Made by a program: the position numbers and the translations under genes
The notes under the pieces: generated by a model
Database searches by the model: none
Told to the model about the DNA's origin: nothing
The model's input: the letters and a program-made list of their open reading frames with translations, nothing else
Assembly (NCBI RefSeq): GCF_009380165.1
Contig: NZ_WHUF01000002.1
Span: 682,001 to 746,000, forward strand
Length of the DNA: 64,000 bases
Reading direction: 5' to 3'
Source of the DNA: Rugamonas rivuli
Lineage (GTDB): Bacteria; Pseudomonadota; Gammaproteobacteria; Burkholderiales; Burkholderiaceae_D
Part shown: positions 34,510 through 43,172 of the stretch, in pieces
Layout of the letters: each line of letters starts with the position of its first letter
Position numbering within the stretch: the first letter of the stretch is position 1

Positions 34510-35676
34510 GTGAAAATCGTCGAGATCCGCGAAAAGACCATCCCTATCAGCTCCCCCATCCGCAACGCCTACATCGATTTCAGCAAGATGACTTTGAGCC
34601 TGGTGGCGGTGATCACGGACGTGATCCGCGACGGTAAGCCGGTGGTAGGCTACGGCTTCAACTCGAACGGCCGCTATGGGCAGGGTATGCTGATGCGGGA
34701 ACGCTTCATCCCGCGCATCCTGGAAGCCGATCCGGTCTCGCTGATGAGCGACGCCGGCACCAACCTCGATCCGCACAAGGTGTGGGACTGCATGTTCACC
34801 AACGAAAAGCCGGGCGGCCATGGCGAGCGCTCGGTGGCGATTGGCACCATCGACATGGCGATCTGGGACGCGGTGGCGAAGATCGAAGGCAAGCCGCTGT
34901 TCCAACTGCTGTCGGACCGCTACGGCAACGGCACGCCGGACAAGAAGATCTTCGTCTATGCGGCCGGCGGCTACTATTACCCCGGCCAGAGCCACGACGC
35001 GCTGAAGGATGAAATGCGCAGTTATATCGATCGCGGCTACACGGTGGTGAAGAAAAAGATCGGCGGCGCCTCGCTGGACGAGGACTTGCGTCGTATCGAC
35101 TCCATCCTCAGTGTGCTGGGCGATGGCCAGAAACTGGCGGTGGACGCCAACGGCCGCTTCGACCTGGATACCGCCATCAAGTATGCGAAGGCGCTGTCGC
35201 AGTATGACCTGTTCTGGTACGAGGAAGCGGGAGATCCGCTGGACTATGAATTGCAGGCGACGCTGCGCAATTACTACGATAAGCCGATGGCCACCGGCGA
35301 GAACCTGTTTTCGATGCAGGACGCACGCAACTTGATACGCTACGGCGGCATGCGCGCAGACCGCGACTGGTTGCAGTTTGACTGCGCGTTGAGCTACGGC
35401 CTGGTCGAGTATCTGCGCACGTTGGACATGCTGCGCGAGCATGGCTGGTCGCCGAGCCGCTGCATCCCGCACGGCGGCCACCAGATGTCGCTGAATATCG
35501 CGGCGGGGCTGGGCCTGGGCGGCAACGAGTCGTACCCGGACCTGTTCCAGCCATTCGGTGGCTTCCCGGATGGCGTGACGGTCGATAACGGCTACATCAC
35601 CATGCCTGACCTGGTCGGCATCGGCTTCGAGGGCAAGGCCAACCTGTATGCGGAGATGCAGGTGCTCAGCGCGTGA
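34510..35676 (+). CDS. tarD: D-tartrate dehydratase (enolase superfamily)
   Basis: A 388-residue enolase-superfamily enzyme that closely follows the Bradyrhizobium TarD sequence as I remember it. The start GTG/ATG region SSPIRNAYIDF, NEKPGGHGERSVA and the tail MPDLVGIGFEGKANLY are near copies. Catalytic and metal residues are all present with an offset of one: Lys183 in VVKKKIGG, Asp212 (VDANG), Glu238 (YEE), Glu264 (TGEN) and His321 (PHGGHQ). It dehydrates D-tartrate to oxaloacetate. A divergent LysR gene probably controls it. No tartrate transporter is next to it. Confidence 0.9.
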   Translation: MKIVEIREKTIPISSPIRNAYIDFSKMTLSLVAVITDVIRDGKPVVGYGFNSNGRYGQGMLMRERFIPRILEADPVSLMSDAGTNLDPHKVWDCMFTNEKPGGHGERSVAIGTIDMAIWDAVAKIEGKPLFQLLSDRYGNGTPDKKIFVYAAGGYYYPGQSHDALKDEMRSYIDRGYTVVKKKIGGASLDEDLRRIDSILSVLGDGQKLAVDANGRFDLDTAIKYAKALSQYDLFWYEEAGDPLDYELQATLRNYYDKPMATGENLFSMQDARNLIRYGGMRADRDWLQFDCALSYGLVEYLRTLDMLREHGWSPSRCIPHGGHQMSLNIAAGLGLGGNESYPDLFQPFGGFPDGVTVDNGYITMPDLVGIGFEGKANLYAEMQVLSA

Positions 35677-35682
35677 TCGTCG

Positions 35683-36672
35683 TCAGGCCGCTTTCAACAA
35701 AGCCTGCGGCTTGCTCCAGACCTGCTGCGCCACGCGCATCATGTTGCGGCCCATGACAAGTTCGGTCTCGCTGTCGGTCATGCCGACCTTGCGCAGCGCG
35801 GCGGCCAGCTGGCGCCAGACTTCCGGCGGCGTGAAGGTCGGCGGGCGTTCGGCGCTGTAGCCTGCGGAGGCGGGCCACCAATGGCTCGGGTCGAAATCGC
35901 CGGGGGGCGTGTCGTCCAGGCCGGGCTGCTGGAAGCAGATGTCCAGGCCTATGCCGACGTGCGATACGCCCACCAGATCCGCCACATAGGCCGCGTGGCG
36001 CGCGACATCGTCGGCGCCCGGCCGTTCTTTACCCACGAACCACGACAGGCCGGATATGCACACCACGCCGCCGGTGGCGGCGCAGGCGCGTATCTGTTCG
36101 TCGGTGACGTTGCGGCCGTGCGGCACCAGCGCGTGGGGATTCGAGTGGCTGAAGATCACCGGCTGCGACGACGCGGCCATGATATCGAGGCTGCACATGC
36201 GGCCCGTGTGCGAGCAGTCCATCAGCATGCCGGCGTCGTTGACCGCCGCCACCATGCTGTGGCCCAGCGGGGTCAGGCCGCGCGGCAGGTCGTGGCAGCC
36301 GTCGGCGATGCTGTTGTTGCGGTTGTAGGCGAAGTGGATCTGGCGCACGCCCAGCTGGGCGTACAGGGCCACCATCTCCGGCTGTTCGAGCAGCGGCATC
36401 GCGCCTTCCAGGTCGAAGCTGATGGCCATGCGGCCGTCGGCTGCTGCCTGGATCACGTCGTCCACGCTTGAAACGAGCACGTAGCGGTCGGGATCGGAGG
36501 CGATGGTGGCGCGGTAGCCTGCGATGACCGACATCACCTGCGAGACCGGGTTCATGTCGCCGCCGACGTTGAGCGAGACGTAGTTCACCCCGGCGGCGTG
36601 CAGCCGCTGGACGGGCGTGAAGTCGGCCTGCGGATGCTGCGGCAGGCAAGCGTGGGCGTCCCAGTTGATCAT
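35683..36672 (-). CDS. M19-family (membrane dipeptidase-like) hydrolase
   Basis: A 329-residue TIM-barrel metallohydrolase from ATG 36672. SFDLEGAMPL (bridging Glu), HFAYNRNNSIADGCHD, DCSHTG and FSHSNP are the renal-dipeptidase signatures. The first metal motif, normally HxD (as in DGHNDLP), reads DAHACLP here, so the Asp is replaced by Cys9. I recall this variant in a proteobacterial subfamily, so it is probably not an error. The substrate may be a D-amino-acid or other dipeptide. There is no signal peptide, so it is cytoplasmic. Convergent with tarD. Confidence 0.85.
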   Translation of the reverse strand: MINWDAHACLPQHPQADFTPVQRLHAAGVNYVSLNVGGDMNPVSQVMSVIAGYRATIASDPDRYVLVSSVDDVIQAAADGRMAISFDLEGAMPLLEQPEMVALYAQLGVRQIHFAYNRNNSIADGCHDLPRGLTPLGHSMVAAVNDAGMLMDCSHTGRMCSLDIMAASSQPVIFSHSNPHALVPHGRNVTDEQIRACAATGGVVCISGLSWFVGKERPGADDVARHAAYVADLVGVSHVGIGLDICFQQPGLDDTPPGDFDPSHWWPASAGYSAERPPTFTPPEVWRQLAAALRKVGMTDSETELVMGRNMMRVAQQVWSKPQALLKAA

Positions 36673-36793
36673 GTTCTTAGGCTTTGTCAAAAATACTATG
36701 TTCCCACGAATGCGTGTCCAGGGCAAATCGGAGCGGCCGGGGTGTGGCGCGCATGCTTTATACTGGCGACAAATTCACATTATTAAGGCCAAC

Positions 36794-38059
36794 ATGTCTT
36801 TTTCTTCGCTGGGCCTTGCTCCCTCACTGATTAACGCTGTTACCGAAATCGGTTATCAGGAGCCGACCGCCATCCAGAGCGCCGCCATTCCCGCCATCCT
36901 GCGCGGGGAGGACGTGCTGGGCGCGGCGCAGACCGGGTCCGGTAAAACCGCCGCCTTCGCGCTGCCGCTGCTGCAGGCGTTGCTGGACAACCGCAGCGGC
37001 CCGCGCCAGCTGCATGGCCTGGTGCTGGTGCCGACGCGCGAGCTGGCGGCGCAGGTGGGTGAATCGATCCGCAAGCTGGCGTCGCACCTGTCGATGCAGG
37101 TCAAGGTGTCGATCGTGTTCGGCGGGGTGTCGATCAACCCGCAGATGATGGCCTTGCGCGGCGGCGCCGATATCGTGGTCGCCACGCCGGGACGGCTGCT
37201 GGATCTGATCGACCACAATGCGCTGAAGATCTCGCGCACGGCGATGCTGGTGCTGGACGAGGCGGACCGCCTGCTGGACCTGGGCTTCAGTGAAGAATTG
37301 AACCGCATCCTGGAGCTGCTGCCTAAACAGCGCCAGAACCTGTTCTTCTCGGCGACCTTCCCGCCGGCGGTACAGGCGCTGGCGGACGGCATGCTGCATC
37401 AGCCTACGCGCATCGAGGTGCTGTCCGAGCCGGTGAGCAAGCCGGATATCACCCAGCGCGCGATCATGGTCGATGTACCGCGCCGTACCATGCTGCTCAA
37501 GCATCTGATTCAGGAACATAAGTGGAGCAGGGTGCTGGTGTTCGTCGCGACCAAATACGCGGCCGAGCATGTGGCCGATAAGCTGAACCGCAACGGCATC
37601 CGCGCAGGAGCTTTCCACGGTGAGTTCAGCCAGGGTGCGCGCACCGAGGTGCTGGGCGACTTCAAGGCCAGCCGTCTGCAAGTGCTGGTGGCGACCGATG
37701 TGGCGGCGCGGGGCATCGACATTGCGCGTCTGCCGGCGGTGGTCAACTACGATCTGCCTCGTTCGGCGGTCGACTATACGCACCGCATCGGCCGTACGGG
37801 CCGTGCAGGCGAGAGCGGCGTGGCGATCAACTTCGTCAGCGCGGAGACGGAGCAGCATTTCCGCCTGATCGAGAAGCGCCAGGGTATTTTGCTGCCACGC
37901 GAGCAGATCGCGGGCTTCGAGGCGGTGGAGACGCTGCCGCCCGCGCCGGCCAATTCGGTGACGGACACCGTCAACGGCGGCATCAAGGGCAAGCGCAAGA
38001 GCAAGAAGGACAAGTTGCGCGAGGCGGCTGCGGCTGCAGGTACGGCTTCGGACGAGTAA
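36794..38059 (+). CDS. rhlE: DEAD-box RNA helicase, RhlE-like
   Basis: A 421-residue helicase. The Q motif (SLGLAPSLINAVTEIGYQEPTAIQ) is followed by AQTGSGKTAAF (I), PTRELAAQ (Ia), TPGRLLD (Ib), VLDEADRLLDLGF (II, DEAD), FSATFP (III), LVFVATK (IV), VATDVAARGIDI (V) and HRIGRTGRAG (VI). A short basic tail (KGKRKSKKDK) follows. Order and tail fit RhlE, which acts in RNA decay and ribosome maturation, often in the cold. ATG 36794 begins the Q motif; the open frame upstream lacks a start context. Confidence 0.9.
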   Translation: MSFSSLGLAPSLINAVTEIGYQEPTAIQSAAIPAILRGEDVLGAAQTGSGKTAAFALPLLQALLDNRSGPRQLHGLVLVPTRELAAQVGESIRKLASHLSMQVKVSIVFGGVSINPQMMALRGGADIVVATPGRLLDLIDHNALKISRTAMLVLDEADRLLDLGFSEELNRILELLPKQRQNLFFSATFPPAVQALADGMLHQPTRIEVLSEPVSKPDITQRAIMVDVPRRTMLLKHLIQEHKWSRVLVFVATKYAAEHVADKLNRNGIRAGAFHGEFSQGARTEVLGDFKASRLQVLVATDVAARGIDIARLPAVVNYDLPRSAVDYTHRIGRTGRAGESGVAINFVSAETEQHFRLIEKRQGILLPREQIAGFEAVETLPPAPANSVTDTVNGGIKGKRKSKKDKLREAAAAAGTASDE

Positions 38060-38071
38060 GGACTCGCGCCG

Positions 38072-39061
38072 TCACTCCGGCGCGGCGGAGCGGTATAGCT
38101 TGCGGTACTCGGACGGGGACGTCCGCAGCGCCGCCCGAAAGTGCTGTCGCAACGACAGCGCAGAGCCGAATCCCGCCTGCTGCGCCACCACTTCGATCGA
38201 TACTTCGCTGCTCTCCAGCAGATGCTGCGCGTGGGTTAGCCGCTGGTTCAGCAGCCATTGCTTGAACGAGGTGCCGGTGGCGTTGCGGAAGTGGCGCGTG
38301 AAATTCCGGCGGCTCATCAGCGCGCGCTCGGCCAGCGCGTCGATGCTGTGGTTTTGTGTCAGATCCTCTCCAACCCACGCCAGTACTTGTGCGAAGCGGT
38401 CGTCGCTGCCGGTGACTGGCAGCGGGCGTTCGATGAACTGCGCCTGTCCTCCCTGCCGGTGCGGTGCGACTACCAACTGCCGCGCCACCCGATTGGCGAC
38501 CTCCGCGCCGCACAGCTGCCGCAACAGGTGCAGGCAGCAATCCAGGCCGGCCGCCACGCCGGCCGACGTCACCACTTTTCCCTCATCGACATACAGGACT
38601 TCGCGATCGACCTTGATCTTGGGGTAGCGCGTGGTCATGGTGTCTGCGCAGGCCCAGTGCGTGGTGGCCGTGTAGCCGTCCAGCAGGCCGGCTTCGGCCA
38701 GCGGAAACGCGCCTATGCACAGGCCTACTACCTGCGCGCCGCGCTGGTGGGCGCGGCGCAGCGCATGCAGCAGGCTTGCGGGAGCCGGGCGGCAGTCGGC
38801 GTGCCAGGATGGCAGGATAACGATGTCGGCGCGGGCCAGTGCGGCGAGGCTGTGGGTGGCGACGATATCGAAGCCGGCGGTGGTGCTCAGTGACGTGGCC
38901 GGGTCTTCCGCACAGACTTTTACGTCGAAGGTCGCGCTGCCGCAGTCGGCGCGCTGGGCGCCGAATACCTGGCACGGTACCGACAGGTGAAAAGGGTTGA
39001 TGCCGTCGAAGGCGATGACGGCGATGCGGTACTTATGGATGGGTGGGGTGCGTGTCGACAT
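38072..39061 (-). CDS. GlxA-type AraC regulator with DJ-1/PfpI domain
   Basis: A 329-residue regulator. The N-terminal DJ-1/PfpI-like domain (about 10-195) contains VIAFDGINPFHLSVPCQVFG and VVGLCIGAFPLAEAGLLDG, including the nucleophile-elbow cysteine. The C-terminal AraC domain (about 215-320) has SIDALAERALMSRRNFTRHFRNATGTSFKQWL and VAQQAGFGSALSLRQHF. This is the GlxA/FtrA architecture, often linked to arginine, carnitine or quaternary-amine catabolism. It is divergent from a cysteine hydrolase 108 bases away, its probable target. Confidence 0.9.
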   Translation of the reverse strand: MSTRTPPIHKYRIAVIAFDGINPFHLSVPCQVFGAQRADCGSATFDVKVCAEDPATSLSTTAGFDIVATHSLAALARADIVILPSWHADCRPAPASLLHALRRAHQRGAQVVGLCIGAFPLAEAGLLDGYTATTHWACADTMTTRYPKIKVDREVLYVDEGKVVTSAGVAAGLDCCLHLLRQLCGAEVANRVARQLVVAPHRQGGQAQFIERPLPVTGSDDRFAQVLAWVGEDLTQNHSIDALAERALMSRRNFTRHFRNATGTSFKQWLLNQRLTHAQHLLESSEVSIEVVAQQAGFGSALSLRQHFRAALRTSPSEYRKLYRSAAPE

Positions 39062-39168
39062 GGCCTGATTATATCGTATGGTGGCCTTCGGGCCACTTTT
39101 GGAGAACGGTGCGGCGGCGCAGAATGTCACTCACCGGGCGCTTCCGCCTTATCCTACAGGAGAACAAC

Positions 39169-39786
39169 ATGACCGCAACCCCACGCCGTGCCTTGATCGT
39201 GATCGACGTCCAGAACGAATACTTCACCGGCAAGATGAAGATCGAGTATCCGCCGGTTGAGACCTCGCTGCCGAATATCGGCCGCGCCATGGATGTCGCG
39301 CGCGAAGCCGGTATCCCCGTAGTGGTGGTGCAGCACGACGCGCCGGAAGCTTCGCCGATCTTTGCGTTGGGTTCGGAAGGTTGGAAGGTGCATCCCGTAG
39401 TGGCGCAGCGCGCGCACGACCATTTCATCAACAAGAACATGGCCAGCGTGTTTGCCGGGACCGATCTGGCCGACTGGCTGAAGGAGCGTGGCATCGATAC
39501 GCTGACTATCGCCGGCTACATGACGCACAACTGCAATGCGTCGACCATCTTCGAGGCGAAGCATCGCGGCCTGCAAGTGGAGGTGTTGGAGGATGCCACC
39601 GGTGCGCTGCCGTATGAGAATGCGGCGGGCAAGGTCAGCGCGGAAGAGATCCATCGCGTTTTCAACACGGTGTTCCATTCGAACTTCGGCGCGGTCGTGA
39701 GCACCGAAACCTGGCAGGCTGCGGTGCGTGACGGGCGCAAGCTGGAACTCGACAATATCTATCTGTCGAACCAGCGCACCCGCTAA
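39169..39786 (+). CDS. Isochorismatase-family cysteine hydrolase
   Basis: A 205-residue hydrolase with the full triad: Asp13 (LIVIDVQNEY), Lys89 (INKNMASVF) and Cys122 (YMTHNCNAST). Family members are nicotinamidases, ureidoacrylate or N-carbamoyl amidohydrolases and isochorismatases. The THNC context and length fit a general amidase, and the substrate cannot be named. AGGAG stands just before ATG 39169. The divergent GlxA-type regulator suggests an inducible catabolic role. Confidence 0.9.
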   Translation: MTATPRRALIVIDVQNEYFTGKMKIEYPPVETSLPNIGRAMDVAREAGIPVVVVQHDAPEASPIFALGSEGWKVHPVVAQRAHDHFINKNMASVFAGTDLADWLKERGIDTLTIAGYMTHNCNASTIFEAKHRGLQVEVLEDATGALPYENAAGKVSAEEIHRVFNTVFHSNFGAVVSTETWQAAVRDGRKLELDNIYLSNQRTR

Positions 39787-40133
39787 CCGCCTGTGCGCTT
39801 GGGCTGGTGGCCCTGTTTTTTCAGGGCTTCCATCACGAGGTCGCAGTGGTCGCCCTGAATTTCGATGACGCCGTCCTTGATGGTGCCGCCGGAGCCGCAG
39901 GCGCTGCGCAGCTGCTTGCCTAGCAGGGCGAGGGCGGTGGCGTCCAGCGCCAGGCCTTTGACCAGCGTGACGGTCTTGCCGCCACGTCCCTTGGATTCGC
40001 GCGATACGCGCACGACGCCGTCGCCCGTGGGTTTGGATTTGGCTGCGGCCTTGCAGCTGCAATCGGCGACAGGCTGGCCGCAGTCGGGGCACATGCGGCC
40101 GGTTTCGGTGGAGTAGACGAGACGGGTTTTCAT
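39783..40133 (-). CDS. yciH: SUI1/YciH-like translation factor
   Basis: A 116-residue protein. An N-terminal zinc-ribbon-like stretch (MCPDCGQPVADCSC) is followed by the SUI1 domain with GRGGKTVTLVKGL, LGKQLRSACGSGGTIKDG and IEIQGDH. It is the bacterial counterpart of eIF1 and is thought to influence initiation fidelity; it is not essential in E. coli. It overlaps the convergent hydrolase gene by four bases. Confidence 0.93.
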   Translation of the reverse strand: MKTRLVYSTETGRMCPDCGQPVADCSCKAAAKSKPTGDGVVRVSRESKGRGGKTVTLVKGLALDATALALLGKQLRSACGSGGTIKDGVIEIQGDHCDLVMEALKKQGHQPKRTGG

Positions 40134-40160
40134 AGAGCCGGAATTCTAGCAGAAGCCGAC

Positions 40161-40658
40161 CTAGATAAAACGTGCGTTCCTCAGCGATGCCGGCACGATG
40201 CGGCGGTGCATGGGCGCGACGAACAGCATGTAGACGCGGCCCAGCAGGTTGTGGATGTGGACCACGGTGCTGACGGCGACCTTGTCCTGCAGCTTGCAGA
40301 CGGAGACTTCGACGTGCAGGTGTTTGTCGGTGTCGCCGAGGATGACTTCCTGCTCGCTGAGGTAGCGGATGGTGAAGATGCCGACACGGTCGCCGATGCG
40401 GTAGTCGCTGGCCGGCTTGGCGGTGTTGATGTCGCCAAGGCCGCCAAGGTTTTTCAGGCCGACCAGCTGGACCACGCGATTACGCAGTGCCATCAAACTG
40501 TTGATCCATGCAGGCGTGCCTGCGACCACTTGCAAATACAAGTCCAGTGCGGAACGCGGGGTTGGTTTGATGGCCGTTTGGTAGCAGTCGTAGAAGTGCG
40601 CGCCGTCCAGGTGACGGGATATTTCGCTTTGTGGTGGGATGTCGATGGCGGAAATCAT
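40161..40658 (-). CDS. DUF2867 protein
   Basis: A 165-residue protein from ATG 40658, with GGAG close upstream. The central ALRNRVVQLVGLKNLG, YRIGDRVGIFTIRYLSEQEVILGDTDKHL and the ending VYMLFVAPMHRRIVPASL match the DUF2867 family as I recall it. The family is small, predicted soluble or SRPBCC-like, and of unknown function. There is no signal peptide. Neighbours are yciH and the lipoprotein that ends the Mla-like operon, so it may be the last gene of that transcript. Confidence 0.78.
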   Translation of the reverse strand: MISAIDIPPQSEISRHLDGAHFYDCYQTAIKPTPRSALDLYLQVVAGTPAWINSLMALRNRVVQLVGLKNLGGLGDINTAKPASDYRIGDRVGIFTIRYLSEQEVILGDTDKHLHVEVSVCKLQDKVAVSTVVHIHNLLGRVYMLFVAPMHRRIVPASLRNARFI

Positions 40659-40702
40659 GGAGCTCCGGGGGGCACGAAAGAGTATGCCCAAACAGTATCA
40701 CA

Positions 40703-41353
40703 TTACGGCTTTTCGCCGACCAGGTCGATGCGGCGTTTGATGCGTTGGGCTTCGGCGGTGTCGCCCGATTTCTCGGCGCGCATGGCCTGGACGCCTAGCC
40801 ATGCTAGCAGCGGACGACGCCAGCCTTGGGCGGAGGCGGTGTCCACGGCGTCGCTCAGCACCTGCGGCGTGGCTTTGCCGGTGCGGAGCAGGACGCCGCT
40901 GGCCACCAGTTTGGAGAGCGGGTCGGTGAAGGCTTGTGTGGTGCTGGTCCCTGCAGCTACCGGCTGGTGCTGGGGCGGCAGCAGCGCGATGTCGGCGGCG
41001 CTGGCGCGGCCGGAGAGGTAGGCGGCGTAGGCGCGGTCGGCCGGACCGGCATCCTGCGACAGTTTGTCGTAGCCGGTGCAGTCTTCGAACACCAGCGAGG
41101 CGACGCGCGCGGCGCAGCGTATCAGTTCGGCGCGTATCATCAGGTCTACCTTGCCAGTGCTGGTCAGCGCTTCACGGGCGCGCTGGTATTCGGCGGCTTC
41201 CACGCGGGCGTTGCCGGACATGTAGGCGGAGGTGCTGCGCTCGATGGAACTCTGCGCGTTCATCTGCCAGTCCGGTACAGGAGGGTTGTTGCCGCAGGCG
41301 GCCAGCAAGGTGATGGCGGTCAGTGCTGCAATCAGGTGAGCGGTAGTCTTCAT
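40703..41353 (-). CDS. Lipoprotein encoded with MlaE/MlaD-like genes
   Basis: A 216-residue lipoprotein. The lipobox LAAC (acylated Cys20) follows a hydrophobic signal, and the mature part is helical and Ala-rich (YMSGNARVEAAEYQRAREAL, then repeated helices) and looks TPR-like. It does not resemble the PqiC/YmbA lipoproteins that usually accompany MCE genes. Its ATG overlaps the stop of the MlaD-like gene (ATGA). It probably forms the periplasmic or outer-membrane partner of this lipid transporter, an inference from coupling only. Confidence 0.8.
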   Translation of the reverse strand: MKTTAHLIAALTAITLLAACGNNPPVPDWQMNAQSSIERSTSAYMSGNARVEAAEYQRAREALTSTGKVDLMIRAELIRCAARVASLVFEDCTGYDKLSQDAGPADRAYAAYLSGRASAADIALLPPQHQPVAAGTSTTQAFTDPLSKLVASGVLLRTGKATPQVLSDAVDTASAQGWRRPLLAWLGVQAMRAEKSGDTAEAQRIKRRIDLVGEKP

Positions 41354-42318
41354 GGCAGCTTGATCTCCGTGTCGCGCTTGAACGGCCATTTGCGGTTGAT
41401 TTCATTGACCAGCTGTTCCACCCGGCGCAAGCTGCTCTCCACTTCGCCGCGCAGTACGCCCAGATCCGCAGTGGCTTCCTTGGTGTTGGCGCCGACCGCC
41501 TGCGCTTCGACCAGCACAGCGTCCATTTTCTTCAAGCTGTTGCGGGCATCCGCCAGCAGGCCGTTGAGTTGCACGATAGTCGCTTGCGCATCCGTCATCA
41601 CGCCTTGCTTGCCGAAGACTTGCGTGTCGGCGTGGCCGATCAGGCTATCGGCCTTGGTGGCCAGTGCGTTCACGGTGATCAGCAGCTTGTTGGCGCGCTC
41701 CACCAGTTGTTGGGCGTTCTTGTCGTCGCCAGCGATCAGGCCCATGGCGCCTCCAGGGCCATTGAGCTTGCCGGTGACGCCCTGCACGTTGGCCAGGCTG
41801 GCGGCCAGCGCGGAATTTTCCGCTGTCAGCGCGCTGAGATGCTCCAGAAGCTCCTTGGCGGAAGCCAGCAGACGCGGGATTTCAGCTCCGGCATCGCCGA
41901 CCAGTAACGAACGGGCGGCGCCGTCTTCCAGCGGCGGATCGGTCGGGATGCCGCTGAAGGCGCGCAGCTTGGCGCCGCCCACCAGGCCGCGTTCCAGCGT
42001 GAAGATGCTGGAGCTGCGCAGCCAGTGCGCGTCGTTGCGCGGCACGTCGACGATCACGCGCGCCTTGCCATCCTTACCCAGCTCTATGCGGCGCACGCGG
42101 CCGATCGGGAAGCCGGCGAAGGTGACGTCCATGCCGACGGTGACGCCTTCCGAATCGTCCGCCTGCAGCACCAGCGTTTGCGTCGATTCGAAAGCGCCGC
42201 GCGCATACATCAGGTACAGCGCCGAACCGGCCACCAGCACCACCATCAGCACCAGCAGCAAGGCCGCCTTGAATTCCGCGTTGCGCACCGGCGTCGCTTC
42301 GTTTGTCTGTTCTGTCAT
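41350..42318 (-). CDS. MlaD/MCE-domain lipid-transport protein
   Basis: A 322-residue protein with one N-terminal membrane helix (about 15-37). The MCE domain (about 45-125) contains VLQADDSEGVTVGMDVTFAGFPIGRVRRIEL, and a long helical region follows (about 145-310) with Leu/Ala-rich repeats. MCE proteins form hexameric rings that pass phospholipids across the periplasm. It follows the MlaE-like permease by 13 bases and overlaps the lipoprotein gene. Confidence 0.88.
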   Translation of the reverse strand: MTEQTNEATPVRNAEFKAALLLVLMVVLVAGSALYLMYARGAFESTQTLVLQADDSEGVTVGMDVTFAGFPIGRVRRIELGKDGKARVIVDVPRNDAHWLRSSSIFTLERGLVGGAKLRAFSGIPTDPPLEDGAARSLLVGDAGAEIPRLLASAKELLEHLSALTAENSALAASLANVQGVTGKLNGPGGAMGLIAGDDKNAQQLVERANKLLITVNALATKADSLIGHADTQVFGKQGVMTDAQATIVQLNGLLADARNSLKKMDAVLVEAQAVGANTKEATADLGVLRGEVESSLRRVEQLVNEINRKWPFKRDTEIKLP

Positions 42319-42331
42319 CGCTTTATTCCGC

Positions 42332-43120
42332 TCAGTAGTAGTTGCCCATCAAGGAGGCGATTTCGATCAGCAGCATCACGGCGAACAGGCGCACCATGTC
42401 GTACAGGCCGTGAGTGACTTTGGCGCGGTAGCTGCTGCTGAAGTAGAAGGAGGAAGCCATCGGTATCAGGCCGACCGCGAAACTGAAGAAGACGATCTTC
42501 AACACCAGGATCAGCGCCACCGCCGGGTTGAACACCTGGCCGACCACGCGCGTGTAGCCCGGCAGCGCCCATGGCGTGAAGCCGTACATCGACAGGTAAG
42601 CCAGCACCAGCGTCATCACGCAGCTGACGGCGGCCAGCATCCAGACGGCGAACACGCCTGCCGCCACGCGAGGGAAGAATTCCTGGCGCAGTTCCTCATC
42701 GCTGGTGTTGGCGGCGCTGTTGCGGCTTTGCGAGAATTCCAGCCCGGCGGGCAGGGTGGTGCGCAACGCGACGAAGGCGGCGGCGGTCAGCGGGATCAGC
42801 TCCAGCACCAGCACGCGCACCACCATCTCCAGCGCGAAGCGCGAGAGGCCGTAGCTCTGCGAAGTGACGACCACGATGCGGATCAACACCAGGCTGACCA
42901 GCGCGGACAGCACGCCATACCAGGCCAGGTTGGGCGCGGTGTCGCGCACGATGTGGCCCGCCAGCAGGTTGCGGTTGGCGCCGCGATAGCTGGCCGGGCT
43001 GAAGGCCAGCGGCAGCATCTGCACGGCGAATTGCAGCAGCCGCCACCAGCTGTTCAGCCAGGCGACGGTTGCGCGGATCAGGCGCCGCAGCGCCGGGGGG
43101 ATAGATGCGTCCATGCTCAT
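42332..43120 (-). CDS. MlaE-family ABC transporter permease
   Basis: A 262-residue permease with about five membrane segments. Segments SALVSLVLIRIVVVTSQSYGL, LELIPLTAAAFVALRTTLPAG and the final VRLFAVMLLIEIASLMGNY match MlaE, which moves lipids with an MlaF ATPase. No ATPase gene is present in this operon: upstream on the same strand there are 52 bases and then a lysR gene. An MlaF protein from elsewhere must drive it, or the system works differently. The N-terminal 45 residues, WNS-rich and aromatic, are longer than usual. Confidence 0.85.
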   Translation of the reverse strand: MSMDASIPPALRRLIRATVAWLNSWWRLLQFAVQMLPLAFSPASYRGANRNLLAGHIVRDTAPNLAWYGVLSALVSLVLIRIVVVTSQSYGLSRFALEMVVRVLVLELIPLTAAAFVALRTTLPAGLEFSQSRNSAANTSDEELRQEFFPRVAAGVFAVWMLAAVSCVMTLVLAYLSMYGFTPWALPGYTRVVGQVFNPAVALILVLKIVFFSFAVGLIPMASSFYFSSSYRAKVTHGLYDMVRLFAVMLLIEIASLMGNYY

Positions 43121-43172
43121 GTTGGCATCTTAGCACCGCGACGGCATGGGAAGGTGTCCGGCACGGCCGCGC

